From positions 1-5,456 of the forward strand of contig JAZLJA010000018.1 of NCBI GenBank assembly GCA_045617625.1: a stretch of 5,456 nucleotides of DNA, read 5' to 3'. This stretch comes from Firm-04 sp045617625 (GTDB lineage: Bacteria; Bacillota; Clostridia; Oscillospirales; Ruminococcaceae). The translations under genes and the position numbers were made by a program. Shown one piece after another: positions 4,939 through 5,456 of the stretch (the stretch's first letter is position 1; each line of letters opens with the position of its first letter). A model generated the notes under the pieces. That model saw only the letters and a list, made by a program, of their open reading frames with translations. It made no database searches and was not told where the DNA came from.

Positions 4939-5456
4939 ATGAATGTGATAATTGAAACAGAAAGACTATTGCTTAGAGAATATACAATGGATGATTTTCA
5001 GGCATTATTTGAGATTGTTTCAGATGATGAAACGATGAAGCATTATCCGGCACCATTTGATATAGAACGGACTAGAGGTTGGATAACTTGGAATATCGAG
5101 AATTATAACAAGTATGGTTTTGGATTATGGGCAGTAGTTTTGAAGGAAACGAATGAATTAATAGGAGATTGTGGAATTACTATTCAAAATATCGACGGGG
5201 AACTTCTTCCGGAGATTGGATACCATATACATAAAAAGTATTGGCGAAAAGGTTATGGGAAAGAGGCTGCGAGGGCTGTAAGAGACTGGGTGTTTATGAA
5301 TACAGATTATAATGCGATATATTCATATATGAAATATACAAATGTCGGCTCGTATTCAACTGCAATTGCTAATGGGATGAAAAAGGTTAAGGAATATCCT
5401 GACCCTAAAAACGAGATATCTTATGCATATTCAATAACAAGAGAGGAATGGCGTAA
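4939..5456 (+). CDS. RimJ/RimL-type GNAT N-acetyltransferase, 3' end at window edge
   Basis: Predicted to acetylate an amine (protein N-terminus, drug or metabolite) with acetyl-CoA. 172 full codons are visible and the frame stays open to the edge. IETERLLLREYTMDDFQALF at 5-24 is the typical first strand and helix of the RimJ/RimL-like group. PEIGYHIHKKYWRKGYGKEA at 91-110 holds motif A with the R-K-G-Y-G-K acetyl-CoA loop (103-108). NVGSYSTAIANGMKKV at 125-140 is the motif B helix. The domain looks nearly complete, so only a few residues should be missing. The ATG at 4939 has AGGA (4928-4931) 7 bases before it. The 115 bases upstream hold only weak hairpins (for example AGAATC/GATTCT at 4858-4876) and no clear promoter or terminator, so it may be read through from the phosphoesterase gene. 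Codon use is very AT-rich: 8 of 16 Ile codons are ATA, against 0 of 21 in the GH9 gene. Confidence 0.9.
   Translation, partial: MNVIIETERLLLREYTMDDFQALFEIVSDDETMKHYPAPFDIERTRGWITWNIENYNKYGFGLWAVVLKETNELIGDCGITIQNIDGELLPEIGYHIHKKYWRKGYGKEAARAVRDWVFMNTDYNAIYSYMKYTNVGSYSTAIANGMKKVKEYPDPKNEISYAYSITREEWR

Overview
The window looks like a chromosomal segment of a low-to-moderate GC Firmicute, most likely a cellulolytic Ruminococcaceae/Clostridia member. This is inferred from a secreted family 9 glycoside hydrolase, strong AGGAGG-type ribosome binding sites, textbook sigma-A promoters with an extended TATGCTATAAT element, U-tailed hairpin terminators and a tRNA gene with an encoded CCA. No mobile element, CRISPR array or defence system is visible.

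Left half (minus strand): two transcription units follow one another. The first starts near position 3249 and carries a TraX-family membrane protein (2482-3210) followed 22 bases later by a GNAT acetyltransferase of the ZmaR-like type (1692-2459). It probably ends at a long-looped hairpin at 1614-1692. The second starts near 1547 and carries a GH9 endoglucanase-type gene (start codon at 1501), which runs off the left edge after 500 codons, before its catalytic acid.

Centre: a divergent control region (about 3240-3400) separates the TraX promoter from a plus-strand promoter for tRNA-Ser(CGA) (3437-3527). It holds a perfect 7-3-7 palindrome touching the TraX -35 box and a 14-base imperfect tandem repeat. 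The tRNA is followed by a perfect bidirectional terminator, a further imperfect hairpin and a second terminator (to 3721).

Right half (plus strand): 3741-4063 holds what looks like a decayed end of an extracellular-type protein gene split over two frames. A promoter then drives a calcineurin-like metallophosphoesterase, best started at the GTG at 4134. After 115 bases comes a RimJ/RimL-type GNAT acetyltransferase, cut by the right edge. It is much more AT-rich in codon use than the left-hand genes and may have a separate origin.

The genes do not form one obvious pathway. The window reads as ordinary chromosome with several independent short transcription units. The points most worth a second look are the control region at 3285-3325, the TraX/acetyltransferase pair, the split remnant at 3741-4063, the GTG start, and the compositional break at the right end.
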